From contig CAXTSE010000024.1 in assembly GCA_964246985.1 (NCBI GenBank), positions 1 to 47,173 on the forward strand: a DNA stretch of 47,173 nucleotides, written 5' to 3'. Below the pieces are notes generated by a model. That model ran no database searches. It saw only the letters and a list, made by a program, of their open reading frames with translations, and was not told the origin of the DNA. Positions 15,715-23,269 of this stretch are shown in pieces (within the stretch, counting starts at the first letter, position 1; the number at the start of each line of letters is the position of its first letter). This DNA is from CAXTSE01 sp964246985 (GTDB taxonomy: Bacteria; Actinomycetota; Actinomycetes; Actinomycetales; Microbacteriaceae). A program made the position numbers and the translations under genes.

Positions 15715-17172
15715 CTACGCGCGCTCGCGGTACAGCGGGATGTCGATCGGCGGCTGCGGGATGAACCCGCCATTGGCGTCCATCTGCTCGAAGAGGTAGG
15801 CCTGCGAGTCCTCCATCCGGCGCAGGGCGGCGGCCACGTCGACGTGCACGAGCGCCCCACCGCGCTTGACGATCCGACCGTCGACGAGAACCGTGTCGAC
15901 GAGTCCGGCGCTCGCCTGCGAGATGATCGCGCCGGCGGGATCCCGGCGGTTCCATCCCGCCTGGCTGATGCCGCCCATCTCGAGCAGGACGACGTCGGCG
16001 CGCTTTCCGGGGGTCAGGGACCCGACCACATCGTCGACGCCCGCGGCCTTCGCGCCGTTCACGGTCAGCCACTGCAGGGCGTCCCGCGTGGTCCACGACA
16101 TCTCCTGGGGCGCCCGCCACTCGGCGTAGCCGGGGGCATCCGCCCGGTAGCGCGTCGCCTGCAGCACGAGCCGGGCGTGGGAGATCATGTCGCCCGAGTC
16201 GCCGCTCACGCAGTCGATGCCGAGACTCGCTCCGGGCGTGTGCTCGGTCACCTCGGCGATCGCCGGGTAGCCCATGCCCATCTGCATCTCGGTCTCGGCG
16301 CAGACCGACACCATCGTGCCGGTGCCGCGCAGCAGCTCCCACTCCTCCGGGGTGTTGAACGTGCAGTGCACGAGCAGCAGGTCATCGCCGAGCAGGTCGT
16401 GCTCGTGCATCAGCTCGACGTCCTTGAAGAGCTGCCGCACCATCACCTGGTTGGCGTGCTGCGTCATGCGCGCTCCGAGCTCGCGGGCGAAGGCGAACTC
16501 GCGCACCACCTCCGACGGCGGGGTGATCGCCAGCTCCTGCGGCACCAGGCCGAAGCGCAGCGGCTGATCGTCGCTCGAGAAGTACTGCGACTTGATGTCG
16601 CGCGCGAGCTGCGAGCGTCGCCCGAAGCTCGGCGACTCGCCGCTCACCTCGGCGCCGCCCTTGCTCTCGCTCCAGGTGTTCTCGGTGATCGGGGTCATGC
16701 CGTGCCCGTACAGCCCGCGGATGCCGGCGTCGAGAAGGCCGGTCACCGCACCGTGCGCGCAGTCGGGATCGAGGATGTTGTGGCAGTAGTCGACGAGGCT
16801 CGTCACGCCCGAGTTGAGGGCGTCGAGTGCGCCCAGGTAGTTGCCGACGTACATGTCCTCCGCCCGGTAGCGGGGAGCCATCTGCAGGCGGATGCCGCGC
16901 AGGTAGTCGGGGATGTTCCCGTCGGCGAGGATCCCCCGCAGCGCGGTCTGCCAGGTGTGCCGGTGGGTGTCGACCATGCCGGGCATCGCGATCATCGTGG
17001 ACGCGTCGATCCGCTCGGCGTCGATCCGCCCGTCGGGGTCGATGCCGGGGCGCACCTCGACGATGACGCCGTCGTCGATCAGGATGTCGGCGCGCTGCAG
17101 GTCGCCGAGCGCCGGATCCATGGTGACGACCGCCGCATCCGTGATCAGGATGCGGCCGCGGGCGCCCGTCAC
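15715..17172 (-). CDS. Amidohydrolase B, ATZ/TRZ-type (Amidohydrolase_1)
   Basis: 485 residues. GTG at 17172 overlaps the stop of the Dabb gene as GTGA, so it is translationally coupled. The family positions are His70 and His72 (DTHRHTWQ), His239 (MTQHANQ), His269 (VHCTFNTPEEW) and Asp320 (GIDCVSGDSGDM). It shares with paralog A the stretches GNYLGAL and SLVDYCHN. The third gene of the operon amidohydrolase C, Dabb, amidohydrolase B. The open frame continues upstream to 17649 but only as a shadow of the genes before it. It is probably a cytoplasmic deaminase or amide hydrolase, substrate unknown. Confidence 0.87.
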   Translation of the reverse strand: MTGARGRILITDAAVVTMDPALGDLQRADILIDDGVIVEVRPGIDPDGRIDAERIDASTMIAMPGMVDTHRHTWQTALRGILADGNIPDYLRGIRLQMAPRYRAEDMYVGNYLGALDALNSGVTSLVDYCHNILDPDCAHGAVTGLLDAGIRGLYGHGMTPITENTWSESKGGAEVSGESPSFGRRSQLARDIKSQYFSSDDQPLRFGLVPQELAITPPSEVVREFAFARELGARMTQHANQVMVRQLFKDVELMHEHDLLGDDLLLVHCTFNTPEEWELLRGTGTMVSVCAETEMQMGMGYPAIAEVTEHTPGASLGIDCVSGDSGDMISHARLVLQATRYRADAPGYAEWRAPQEMSWTTRDALQWLTVNGAKAAGVDDVVGSLTPGKRADVVLLEMGGISQAGWNRRDPAGAIISQASAGLVDTVLVDGRIVKRGGALVHVDVAAALRRMEDSQAYLFEQMDANGGFIPQPPIDIPLYRERA

Positions 17173-17480
17173 AGCCGAGCGTCCGCGTCCACAGGCAGCT
17201 GCACCGCCGCGCGCTCTGCGATCATCCGCCCGAGGTGGCTCTCGTAGACCGCGGCGTGCGCCGGCGAGTCGAGATAGGCCGTGAGGCCGTCCTCGTCGTC
17301 GACGATCGCTGCGACGCCGAAGTCGGCGCTCGACGGCCGCAGCCGCAGGTTCTCGCCGCACCGGTAGGAGCGCAGAGCCGGGATGCCCGACGCCATCTGC
17401 TCGAGGGCGACGGTGAGACTCGCGACGTCGTCGGGGGTCACGTCGTCGTTCCACCGGAAGGTGGCGAGGTGCAGGATCAT
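17169..17480 (-). CDS. Dabb-domain (stress-responsive A/B barrel) small protein
   Basis: 103 residues matching the dimeric alpha-beta barrel fold: MILHLATFRWNDDVTPDDVASL at the N-terminus, then ALRSYRCGENL and DFGVAAIVDDEDGLTAYLDSPAHAAV. Proteins of this fold are small dimers, and members include cyclases, decarboxylase-like enzymes and stress proteins. It lies between two amidohydrolases, 8 bp after one and overlapping the next by 4 bp. This tight packing argues for a dedicated role in the same pathway, perhaps on an unstable intermediate. That is inference. Confidence 0.85.
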   Translation of the reverse strand: MILHLATFRWNDDVTPDDVASLTVALEQMASGIPALRSYRCGENLRLRPSSADFGVAAIVDDEDGLTAYLDSPAHAAVYESHLGRMIAERAAVQLPVDADARL

Positions 17481-17488
17481 GAGGTCTC

Positions 17489-18922
17489 TCAGTCGGCGTA
17501 GGTGTACGGGTTGTCGATCGGCTCGTCGGGGTCGAGGGGCGGGTGCATGCCCTCCTCCCAGGCCTGCTCACCGAGCTGCGACCGCACGTACTCGACCGAC
17601 TCGGCGACGGCATCTCGCGCCGGGGCGATGTCGAGGTCGATGCGGGCACCCGCGTACTTCACGACACGCCCGTCGATGACGACGGTGTGGATGTCGGCGG
17701 TGCCCGCCTGGTAGACCACGTGCGCCGTCGGGTTGAGGATCGGCGTCATCGTGGGCGACTGGTCGTTCTTGATGAGCAGGAGGTCGGCCTTCTTGCCCAC
17801 GGCGATCGACCCGATGCGGTCCTCCATGCCGAGCGCCTTCGCGCCGCCCATGGTGGCCATCCAGATGACGTCCTCGGCACGCAGCCGGTTGACGTTGACG
17901 GTGTCGCCGTTCCGGTGCGCCTCGAGGTGGTCGCGCGACCGGTCGGAGCTGAGGGTGGCGCGCATCGCCGAGAAGTAGTCGGCGCTCCACCAGACGCTGG
18001 TGTCCATCGACAGCGACGCCGGGATGCCGTATTTGCGCAGCTCCCAGGTCGACGGGTAGCCCTGACCTGCGCTCTGCTCGCTCTCGGTCGCGACCGACAC
18101 GGTGCCGCCGGTGGCCGCGATCTTGTGGTAGCTGTCGGGGCTGAGCGACGCCGCGTGCACGTAGGTGACCTGGTCGGACATCACGCCGGCCTTGTACATG
18201 TTGTCGAGCCCGACGTCGGTCGTCGCTCCCCACACCCCCGCGTGGGTGGTGACCCGGATGCCGTTGTCGCGGGCGTACTCGAAGGCGGCCAGCTCGGGGA
18301 AGTCCTCGGAGTCGGGCACGTCGAACGCGATCTGCAGCCCGAGCATGTCGCTCGACGGGAACTTCTCGATCCACGACCGGAAGTCGGGCGAGGCCGTCCA
18401 CTCCCACGGGGCTCCGAGGTAGTTGCCGTAGCCCAGCACGAAGCGGCCGGGGATCTTGCTGAAGGCCTTCAGCGCCGCATCCGCGTACTCGGGGGTGCGC
18501 AGCGCGTGCGACCAGTCGAGGGTCGTGGTGACGCCGGTGTCGACGGACTCGAGCGCGCTGAGCAGGTTGCCCGCGTAGATGTCCTGCGGTCGGAACACCT
18601 CGCCGTGCTGCAGGTAGTAGAAGACGAAGTACTGGCTCAGCGCCCAGTCGCCGCCGTAGCCGCGCAGGGCGGTCTGCCACATGTGGCGGTGGGTATCGAT
18701 CATGCCCGGCATCAGGATGCCGTCGGTGGCGTCGATCTCGAGCGTCCCCTCGGGAACGGGCAGCTGCTGCCCGATCGCGGTGATCGTGTCGCCCGTGATG
18801 AGCACGTCGCCGCCGCGGATCGTGCCGCCGGAGTCGACGGTGATCACGGTCGCGTTGCGGAACACGACGGGACGCCCGGATGCGAACTCGTCTGCTCGGG
18901 GCTGGGGGGTGGTTTCAGGCAC
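17489..18922 (-). CDS. Amidohydrolase C, ATZ/TRZ-type (Amidohydrolase_1)
   Basis: 477 residues from GTG at 18922, which has GAGGAG six bases upstream. The open frame runs to 19060 but the extra part lies in the promoter. It has DTHRHMWQ as the HxH metal motif, a THAGVWG histidine, YVHAASLSPDSY and SMDTSVWWSAD as the later His and Asp sites. The motif set parallels paralogs A and B, with Met replacing Thr after HRH. It is the first gene of the operon with the Dabb gene and amidohydrolase B. The operator lies 19 bp upstream of the start, so the transcript leader is very short. It is divergent from the ketopantoate-reductase-like gene at 19054. Confidence 0.87.
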   Translation of the reverse strand: MPETTPQPRADEFASGRPVVFRNATVITVDSGGTIRGGDVLITGDTITAIGQQLPVPEGTLEIDATDGILMPGMIDTHRHMWQTALRGYGGDWALSQYFVFYYLQHGEVFRPQDIYAGNLLSALESVDTGVTTTLDWSHALRTPEYADAALKAFSKIPGRFVLGYGNYLGAPWEWTASPDFRSWIEKFPSSDMLGLQIAFDVPDSEDFPELAAFEYARDNGIRVTTHAGVWGATTDVGLDNMYKAGVMSDQVTYVHAASLSPDSYHKIAATGGTVSVATESEQSAGQGYPSTWELRKYGIPASLSMDTSVWWSADYFSAMRATLSSDRSRDHLEAHRNGDTVNVNRLRAEDVIWMATMGGAKALGMEDRIGSIAVGKKADLLLIKNDQSPTMTPILNPTAHVVYQAGTADIHTVVIDGRVVKYAGARIDLDIAPARDAVAESVEYVRSQLGEQAWEEGMHPPLDPDEPIDNPYTYAD

Positions 18923-18941
18923 GTCACTCTCCTCGTTGAGA

Positions 18942-18960
18942 ATTTCAGTGTCACTGTACA
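18942..18960. promoter_or_regulatory. Operator palindrome, copy 4 (amidohydrolase C/KPR divergent promoter)
   Basis: ATTTCAGTGTCACTGTACA in the 131-bp gap between the divergent starts at 18922 and 19054. The right half ACTGTACA and the AGT-N3-ACT core match the shared consensus. On the minus strand TACAGT inside the site is a likely -10. One bound protein could control both directions. Confidence 0.72.
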
Positions 18961-19053
18961 TTGCCGCCCGAAATTGCAACAGTATGAGCACGGGTCGCCG
19001 TATTCGTTCAGCATCAGAGCACACATCACCCGCCGATGAAGTCGAGGTCAGCC

Positions 19054-20112
19054 ATGTCATCTCCGCGAATCGCCGTCCTCGGATCGGGCGCGAACGGCGC
19101 CTCCATCGGGGCCGACCTCACAGCGGCGGGCCTCGACGTCACCCTCATCGAGCAGTGGCCGGCGCACGTCGAGGCGATGCGCGCATCCGGCCTGACCATC
19201 GAGATGCCCGATCGCGAGCTGCACGTCGAGCCGCGCACGATGCACCTCTGCGAGGTGGCGACCCTGACCGAGAAGTTCGACGTGGTGCTGCTGCTGATGA
19301 AGGCCTACGACACCCGCTGGGCGACGCAGCTCATCGAGCCGTACCTGGCCGAGGACGGCATCGTCGCGGGCGTGCAGAACGGCATGTCGACCGAGGCCAT
19401 CGCGGATGTCGTGGGCAGCCACCGCACGATGGGCACGGTCATCGAGATCTCATCCACGATGTACGACCCCGGGGTCGTGCGTCGCCACTCGGGACCGGAC
19501 CGCTCGTGGTTCGCGGTCGGATCGCTCGACGGGGCGACCGATCATCGGCGCGCCGAGATCGCCGAGATCCTGGGGCACTCGGGCACCGTGGCGGTCGTCG
19601 ACGACATCCGCGCGACCAAGTGGATGAAGCTCGTCAGCAACTGCACCACCCTCGTCACGACCGCCATCATCGGCCAGTCCATGCTCGACGCCGTCGGCAC
19701 GCCGGGGATGCGCGAGCTGATGATCCGGTCGGGGCAGGAGGCCCTCGACGTGGGCGCCGCGCTCGGGCTGCCTGTGCTGCCGATCTTCGGCCTGACCGCC
19801 GACGACGTCGCCCAGCCCGACACCCTCGTCGAGACACTGCTCGACACCCTGTACCGCGGCTTCGTGCTGCCGAACACGACCACCACGGTCCTGCAGGACT
19901 GGACGAAGGGCCGCCACAGCGAGGTCGACGACCTCAACGGCACGGTGGTGCGCGAAGGCGCCCGCGTCGGCGTCCCGACGCCGGTCAATGCGGCCGTCGT
20001 CGAGCTGGCCCACCGCATCGAGCGGCACGAGCTCGAGCCGGGCCTCGACAACCTCGAGCTGCTCCGCGAGCTCATCGACGGCTGGGTCGCACCCGCGGCT
20101 CCCGCTGTATAG
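19054..20112 (+). CDS. Ketopantoate reductase (ApbA/PanE)-like oxidoreductase 1
   Basis: 352 residues, longer than PanE of E. coli (about 300). The NAD(P)-binding loop GSGANG is at 10-15. Lys83 (MKAYDT), QNG (108-110), the KWMKL lysines (189 and 192) and Asn196 match conserved ketopantoate reductase positions. The start chosen is ATG at 19054 with GAGG upstream; an in-frame ATG at 19036 lacks a ribosome-binding site. A second copy follows 43 bp later. Two copies inside a catabolic locus, away from pan genes, argue against pantothenate synthesis. A 2-oxo acid or imine-type intermediate of the pathway is more likely, by inference. Confidence 0.85.
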   Translation: MSSPRIAVLGSGANGASIGADLTAAGLDVTLIEQWPAHVEAMRASGLTIEMPDRELHVEPRTMHLCEVATLTEKFDVVLLLMKAYDTRWATQLIEPYLAEDGIVAGVQNGMSTEAIADVVGSHRTMGTVIEISSTMYDPGVVRRHSGPDRSWFAVGSLDGATDHRRAEIAEILGHSGTVAVVDDIRATKWMKLVSNCTTLVTTAIIGQSMLDAVGTPGMRELMIRSGQEALDVGAALGLPVLPIFGLTADDVAQPDTLVETLLDTLYRGFVLPNTTTTVLQDWTKGRHSEVDDLNGTVVREGARVGVPTPVNAAVVELAHRIERHELEPGLDNLELLRELIDGWVAPAAPAV

Positions 20113-20124
20113 TCCTGCTGTACA
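20106..20124. promoter_or_regulatory. Operator palindrome, copy 5 (KPR-like 2 promoter)
   Basis: TGTATAGTCCTGCTGTACA matches TGTNNAGTNNNACTNNACA with one mismatch (GCT for ACT). It overlaps the stop codon of the preceding gene and lies 31 bp before the next start. TATAGT inside it is a good -10 for the plus-strand gene. Confidence 0.68.
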
Positions 20125-20155
20125 CCCGTAGGTGCACCATCGGCAAGGAGGCCGC

Positions 20156-21226
20156 ATGACCGAGACACCGTCCCGGAAGAAGATCGCGTTCGTCGGAACC
20201 GGCGCCCAGGGAGCCGGCATCGCCGCCGACCTCGTGCAGGCCGGGCTCGACGTCACCTTCATCGAGCAGTGGCCCGCCCACGTCGAGGCGATGCGCGAGC
20301 ACGGCATCGAGGTGCGGATGCCGGCGGAGAGAACCGTCACCCCGGTCACCGTCTACCACCTGTGCGAGGTCGCCACCCTGCGGCAGAAGTTCGACATCGT
20401 CTTCGTGCTGGTGAAGGCCTACGACACACGCTGGGCCGTCGAGCTGATCAAGCCGCTCGTCGCCGCCGACGGACTCGTCGTCGGCCTGCAGAACGGCATG
20501 AGCATCGACGACATCGCCTCGATCGTCGGACCGCACCGCACGATCGGTGCCGTCATCGAGATGGCGTCCAACATGTGGGAGCCCGGCATCGTCAACAGGC
20601 AGACCCCTCCGGCGGAGGCGTGGTTCGCGGTGGGCGGCTACGACGCGACCTCGGCCGCGCGCGCCGTCGAGGTGCAGGAGGTGCTGCGGCACGCCGGCAC
20701 GGTCGAGGTGTCGGCCGACATCCGCTCCTCGAAGTGGATGAAGCTGATCGCCAACGCCGGCGAGCTGGTGCCCTCCGCGATCCTCAATCTGCCGCTCGAG
20801 GACGCGATGAACGTGCCCGGCGTCTTCGACTTCATGGTGCAGGCCTGCCGGGAGGCCGGCGAGGCGGCCGTCGCGGACGGCAACACGCTGGTGCCGATCT
20901 TCGGGCTCGGCAGCGACGACGTCACCGAGCCCGCGCAGTACGCCGAAGACCTGCTCAACGAGGTGCGGCATCGCTTCTCCCTGCCGGACACGAAGACCAC
21001 CGTGCTGCAGGACTGGCTGAAGGGCCGTCGCGCCGAGGTCGACGAGGTCAACGGCCTGGTCGTCGAGGTCGCCGAGGAGCACGGCTTCGCGGTGCCCGCC
21101 AACGCCCGCACGGTCGAGCTGGCGCGGCGCATCGAGGCGGGCACGCTGACGGCCGACCCGTCGAACGTCGACCTGCTGCTGGGGAACGTCCCTCTCGACG
21201 CCGAGCCGGTGGGAGCCCGCGCATGA
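20156..21226 (+). CDS. Ketopantoate reductase (ApbA/PanE)-like oxidoreductase 2
   Basis: 356 residues, clearly paralogous to the preceding gene (both have DLxxAGLDVTxIEQWPAHVEAM and KAYDTRWA). GTGAQG is at 14-19, Lys87, QNG at 112-114, KWMKL lysines 193 and 196, and Asn200. ATG at 20156 has a perfect AAGGAGG upstream. It has its own operator copy overlapping the end of gene 1, so it can be transcribed separately. Its stop overlaps the start of the SDR-like gene (ATGA), which points to a coupled pair. The substrate is unknown. Confidence 0.85.
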   Translation: MTETPSRKKIAFVGTGAQGAGIAADLVQAGLDVTFIEQWPAHVEAMREHGIEVRMPAERTVTPVTVYHLCEVATLRQKFDIVFVLVKAYDTRWAVELIKPLVAADGLVVGLQNGMSIDDIASIVGPHRTIGAVIEMASNMWEPGIVNRQTPPAEAWFAVGGYDATSAARAVEVQEVLRHAGTVEVSADIRSSKWMKLIANAGELVPSAILNLPLEDAMNVPGVFDFMVQACREAGEAAVADGNTLVPIFGLGSDDVTEPAQYAEDLLNEVRHRFSLPDTKTTVLQDWLKGRRAEVDEVNGLVVEVAEEHGFAVPANARTVELARRIEAGTLTADPSNVDLLLGNVPLDAEPVGARA

Positions 21227-21930
21227 CCGACCGCACCATCCTCATCGCCGGCGGCACGAGCGGCATCGGGCTCGAGCTGGCGAAGGACACCGTGGCGCGC
21301 GGCGACCGGGTCATCATCACCGGCCGCGACGCCGCCCGTGCTCGCGACGTCGCCGCGTCGATCGGAGACGGGGCGACGGGTCTCGCCCTCGAGCTCAGCG
21401 ACCCGGACTCGATCGAGGCCAGCCTCGCCTCGGTCCCGCAGCTCGACGGCCTGGTGCTGATGGCCATCGACCGCGACCAGAACACGGTCGCGGCGTACGA
21501 CCGCGCCTCCGCGATCCGCCTCGTCACGCTCAAGCTCGTCGGCTACACCCAGACCATCCACGTCCTCCTCGACCGGCTGCCGAAGTCGGTCGACACCGGC
21601 ATCGTGCTGTTCGGCGGTCGCGCGAAGGACGCGCCCTACCCCGGCTCGACGACGGTGTCGGCGATCAACGGAGGGGTCGAGGGCATGCTGAACACGCTCG
21701 CCCTGGAGCTCGCCCCGATCCGGGTCAACGCCCTGCACTCGGGCATCATCGGCGACAGCCCCTTCTGGGCGGGAAAGCCGCAGGCCGTGCTCGACGGCTA
21801 CCGGGCGCGCACGCCCGGCGGCGAGCTGGCGACCATGGAGGATGTCGTGGGCGCGGCGCAGTTCCTGCTCACCAACCGCGGCGTCTCGGGCGCGAGCCTC
21901 TACGTCGACCGCGGGTGGCGCCTGACCTAG
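21223..21930 (+). CDS. Atypical SDR lacking the Ser-Tyr-Lys catalytic residues
   Basis: 235 residues with an intact nucleotide-binding loop (GGTSGIG, 10-16) and TGR at the end of beta-2, which suggests NADP. The usual NNAG is replaced by LMAID near 79-83. The catalytic serine position reads Gly-Gly (131-132). The YxxxK motif reads VSAIN (145-149), so Tyr and Lys are both absent. It may bind cofactor without normal hydride chemistry, use other residues, or act as a subunit of the overlapping KPR-like enzyme. The ATG overlaps the previous stop. Confidence 0.82.
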   Translation: MTDRTILIAGGTSGIGLELAKDTVARGDRVIITGRDAARARDVAASIGDGATGLALELSDPDSIEASLASVPQLDGLVLMAIDRDQNTVAAYDRASAIRLVTLKLVGYTQTIHVLLDRLPKSVDTGIVLFGGRAKDAPYPGSTTVSAINGGVEGMLNTLALELAPIRVNALHSGIIGDSPFWAGKPQAVLDGYRARTPGGELATMEDVVGAAQFLLTNRGVSGASLYVDRGWRLT

Positions 21931-21997
21931 CCCGCACGCGCGCGGCCGTCGGCGGCACCCGGCAGAATGTCACGGTGTCACGACAGCGAGCACCGCA

Positions 21998-23269
21998 GTG
22001 AGGGCGTTCTGGGCCGCCCTGCCCCGTGAGGGACGGTGGCTGCTGTCGACGGTCGCCATCCAGACCCTCGGTCGCGGCCTCACCCTGCCGTTCACGATCA
22101 TCTACCTGCACGAGGTCCGCGGCTTCGACCTGGCCCTCTCCGGCGCCCTGATGAGCCTGATCGCCGTCACCGGTCTGATCGTGACGGGGCCCGGCGGCAG
22201 CCTGATCGACAGATACGGCGCGCGCCGGATCCTGCTCGTCGGCCTCGTCTCGATGATCTCCGGGTGCACACTGCTCGCGTTCGCGACGCATCCCGCGGTC
22301 GCCGCCGTGGCTCTCGTGCTGATCGGGGTGAACTTCGGCGTCTCGTGGCCAGGGTTCAACGCCCTCATCGCCGCGGTGGTGCAGGGCGGCCTGCGGCAGC
22401 AGTACTTCGGGGTGAACTTCGCGCTCGTGAACCTCGGCATCGGTGTCGGAGGTGTGATCGGCGGCTTCTCCCTCGATGTCTCGTCGCCGGACACCTTCAC
22501 GCTCGTCTTCCTGCTGGACGGCGCGTCGAGCCTGATCCCGATGGCACTGCTGCTCGGTCCGCTGCGGCACGTGCACACCCAGGCCGAGCCGTCCGAGGGC
22601 GACTCCGACCGCAGCATCGGCTACCGCGACATCCTCCGCAGGCCGGCGGTGCTGTGGGTCAGCCTCCTCACCTTCATCGCGATGTTCATCGGGTACGGCC
22701 AGATGGAGGCCGGGTTCCCCGCGTTCGCCCGCGAGGTCGCCGAGGTGTCGACCCGCGTGGTGGGATTCGCCTTCACCATCAACACCGTCGTCATCGTGCT
22801 GCTGCAGTTCACCGTGCTGAAGCGCATCACGGGGCGACGGCGCACGCGCGTGATGATCGTGATGGCCGGCGTCTGGGCGCTGTCGTGGCTGATCCTCGGC
22901 GGCGCCGGCGCTCTTCCCGGCACCCTGACCGCGGCGATCGGCGTGCTCGCCTTCATGGGGGTGTTCGCCTTCGGCGAGACCCTCCTGCAGCCGACGGTCC
23001 CCGCCGTGTACAACGACCTGGCGTCGGACAGCACCCGTGGGCGCTACAACGCGATCAACGCCGCGGCGTTCCAGGGCGGCGCGATCACCGGTCCGATCGC
23101 GGCCGGACTGCTGCTCGGGAACGGACTCGACGCCTGGTACATCGCGCTCATGGTCGCCGGCTGCGTCGGCATCGGGGTGCTGGCTCTCGCACTGGAACGC
23201 CACCTCCCCTCGAGCGCGAACGGCGTGGTGCCGGTCGCGCGCGCCGAGTCCCGCGACGACTCAGCGTGA
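21998..23269 (+). CDS. MFS transporter
   Basis: 423 residues, about 12 hydrophobic segments. The loop between helices 2 and 3 reads GPGGSLIDRYGARR, the MFS signature (G-x3-D-x-x-G-x-R-R). There is a polar central loop near 190-210. The start is GTG at 21998; its ribosome-binding site is weak. It lies 67 bp after the SDR-like gene on the same strand and may share its transcript, exporting or importing a pathway compound. Its 3' end overlaps the convergent rlmB by 9 bp, which marks the end of the accessory locus. Confidence 0.85.
   Translation: MRAFWAALPREGRWLLSTVAIQTLGRGLTLPFTIIYLHEVRGFDLALSGALMSLIAVTGLIVTGPGGSLIDRYGARRILLVGLVSMISGCTLLAFATHPAVAAVALVLIGVNFGVSWPGFNALIAAVVQGGLRQQYFGVNFALVNLGIGVGGVIGGFSLDVSSPDTFTLVFLLDGASSLIPMALLLGPLRHVHTQAEPSEGDSDRSIGYRDILRRPAVLWVSLLTFIAMFIGYGQMEAGFPAFAREVAEVSTRVVGFAFTINTVVIVLLQFTVLKRITGRRRTRVMIVMAGVWALSWLILGGAGALPGTLTAAIGVLAFMGVFAFGETLLQPTVPAVYNDLASDSTRGRYNAINAAAFQGGAITGPIAAGLLLGNGLDAWYIALMVAGCVGIGVLALALERHLPSSANGVVPVARAESRDDSA

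Noticed and set aside
19054..21226. The tandem ketopantoate-reductase-like genes as pantothenate biosynthesis genes
   Set aside because: Their length, duplication, operator sharing and distance from panB/panC argue for a catabolic role instead.
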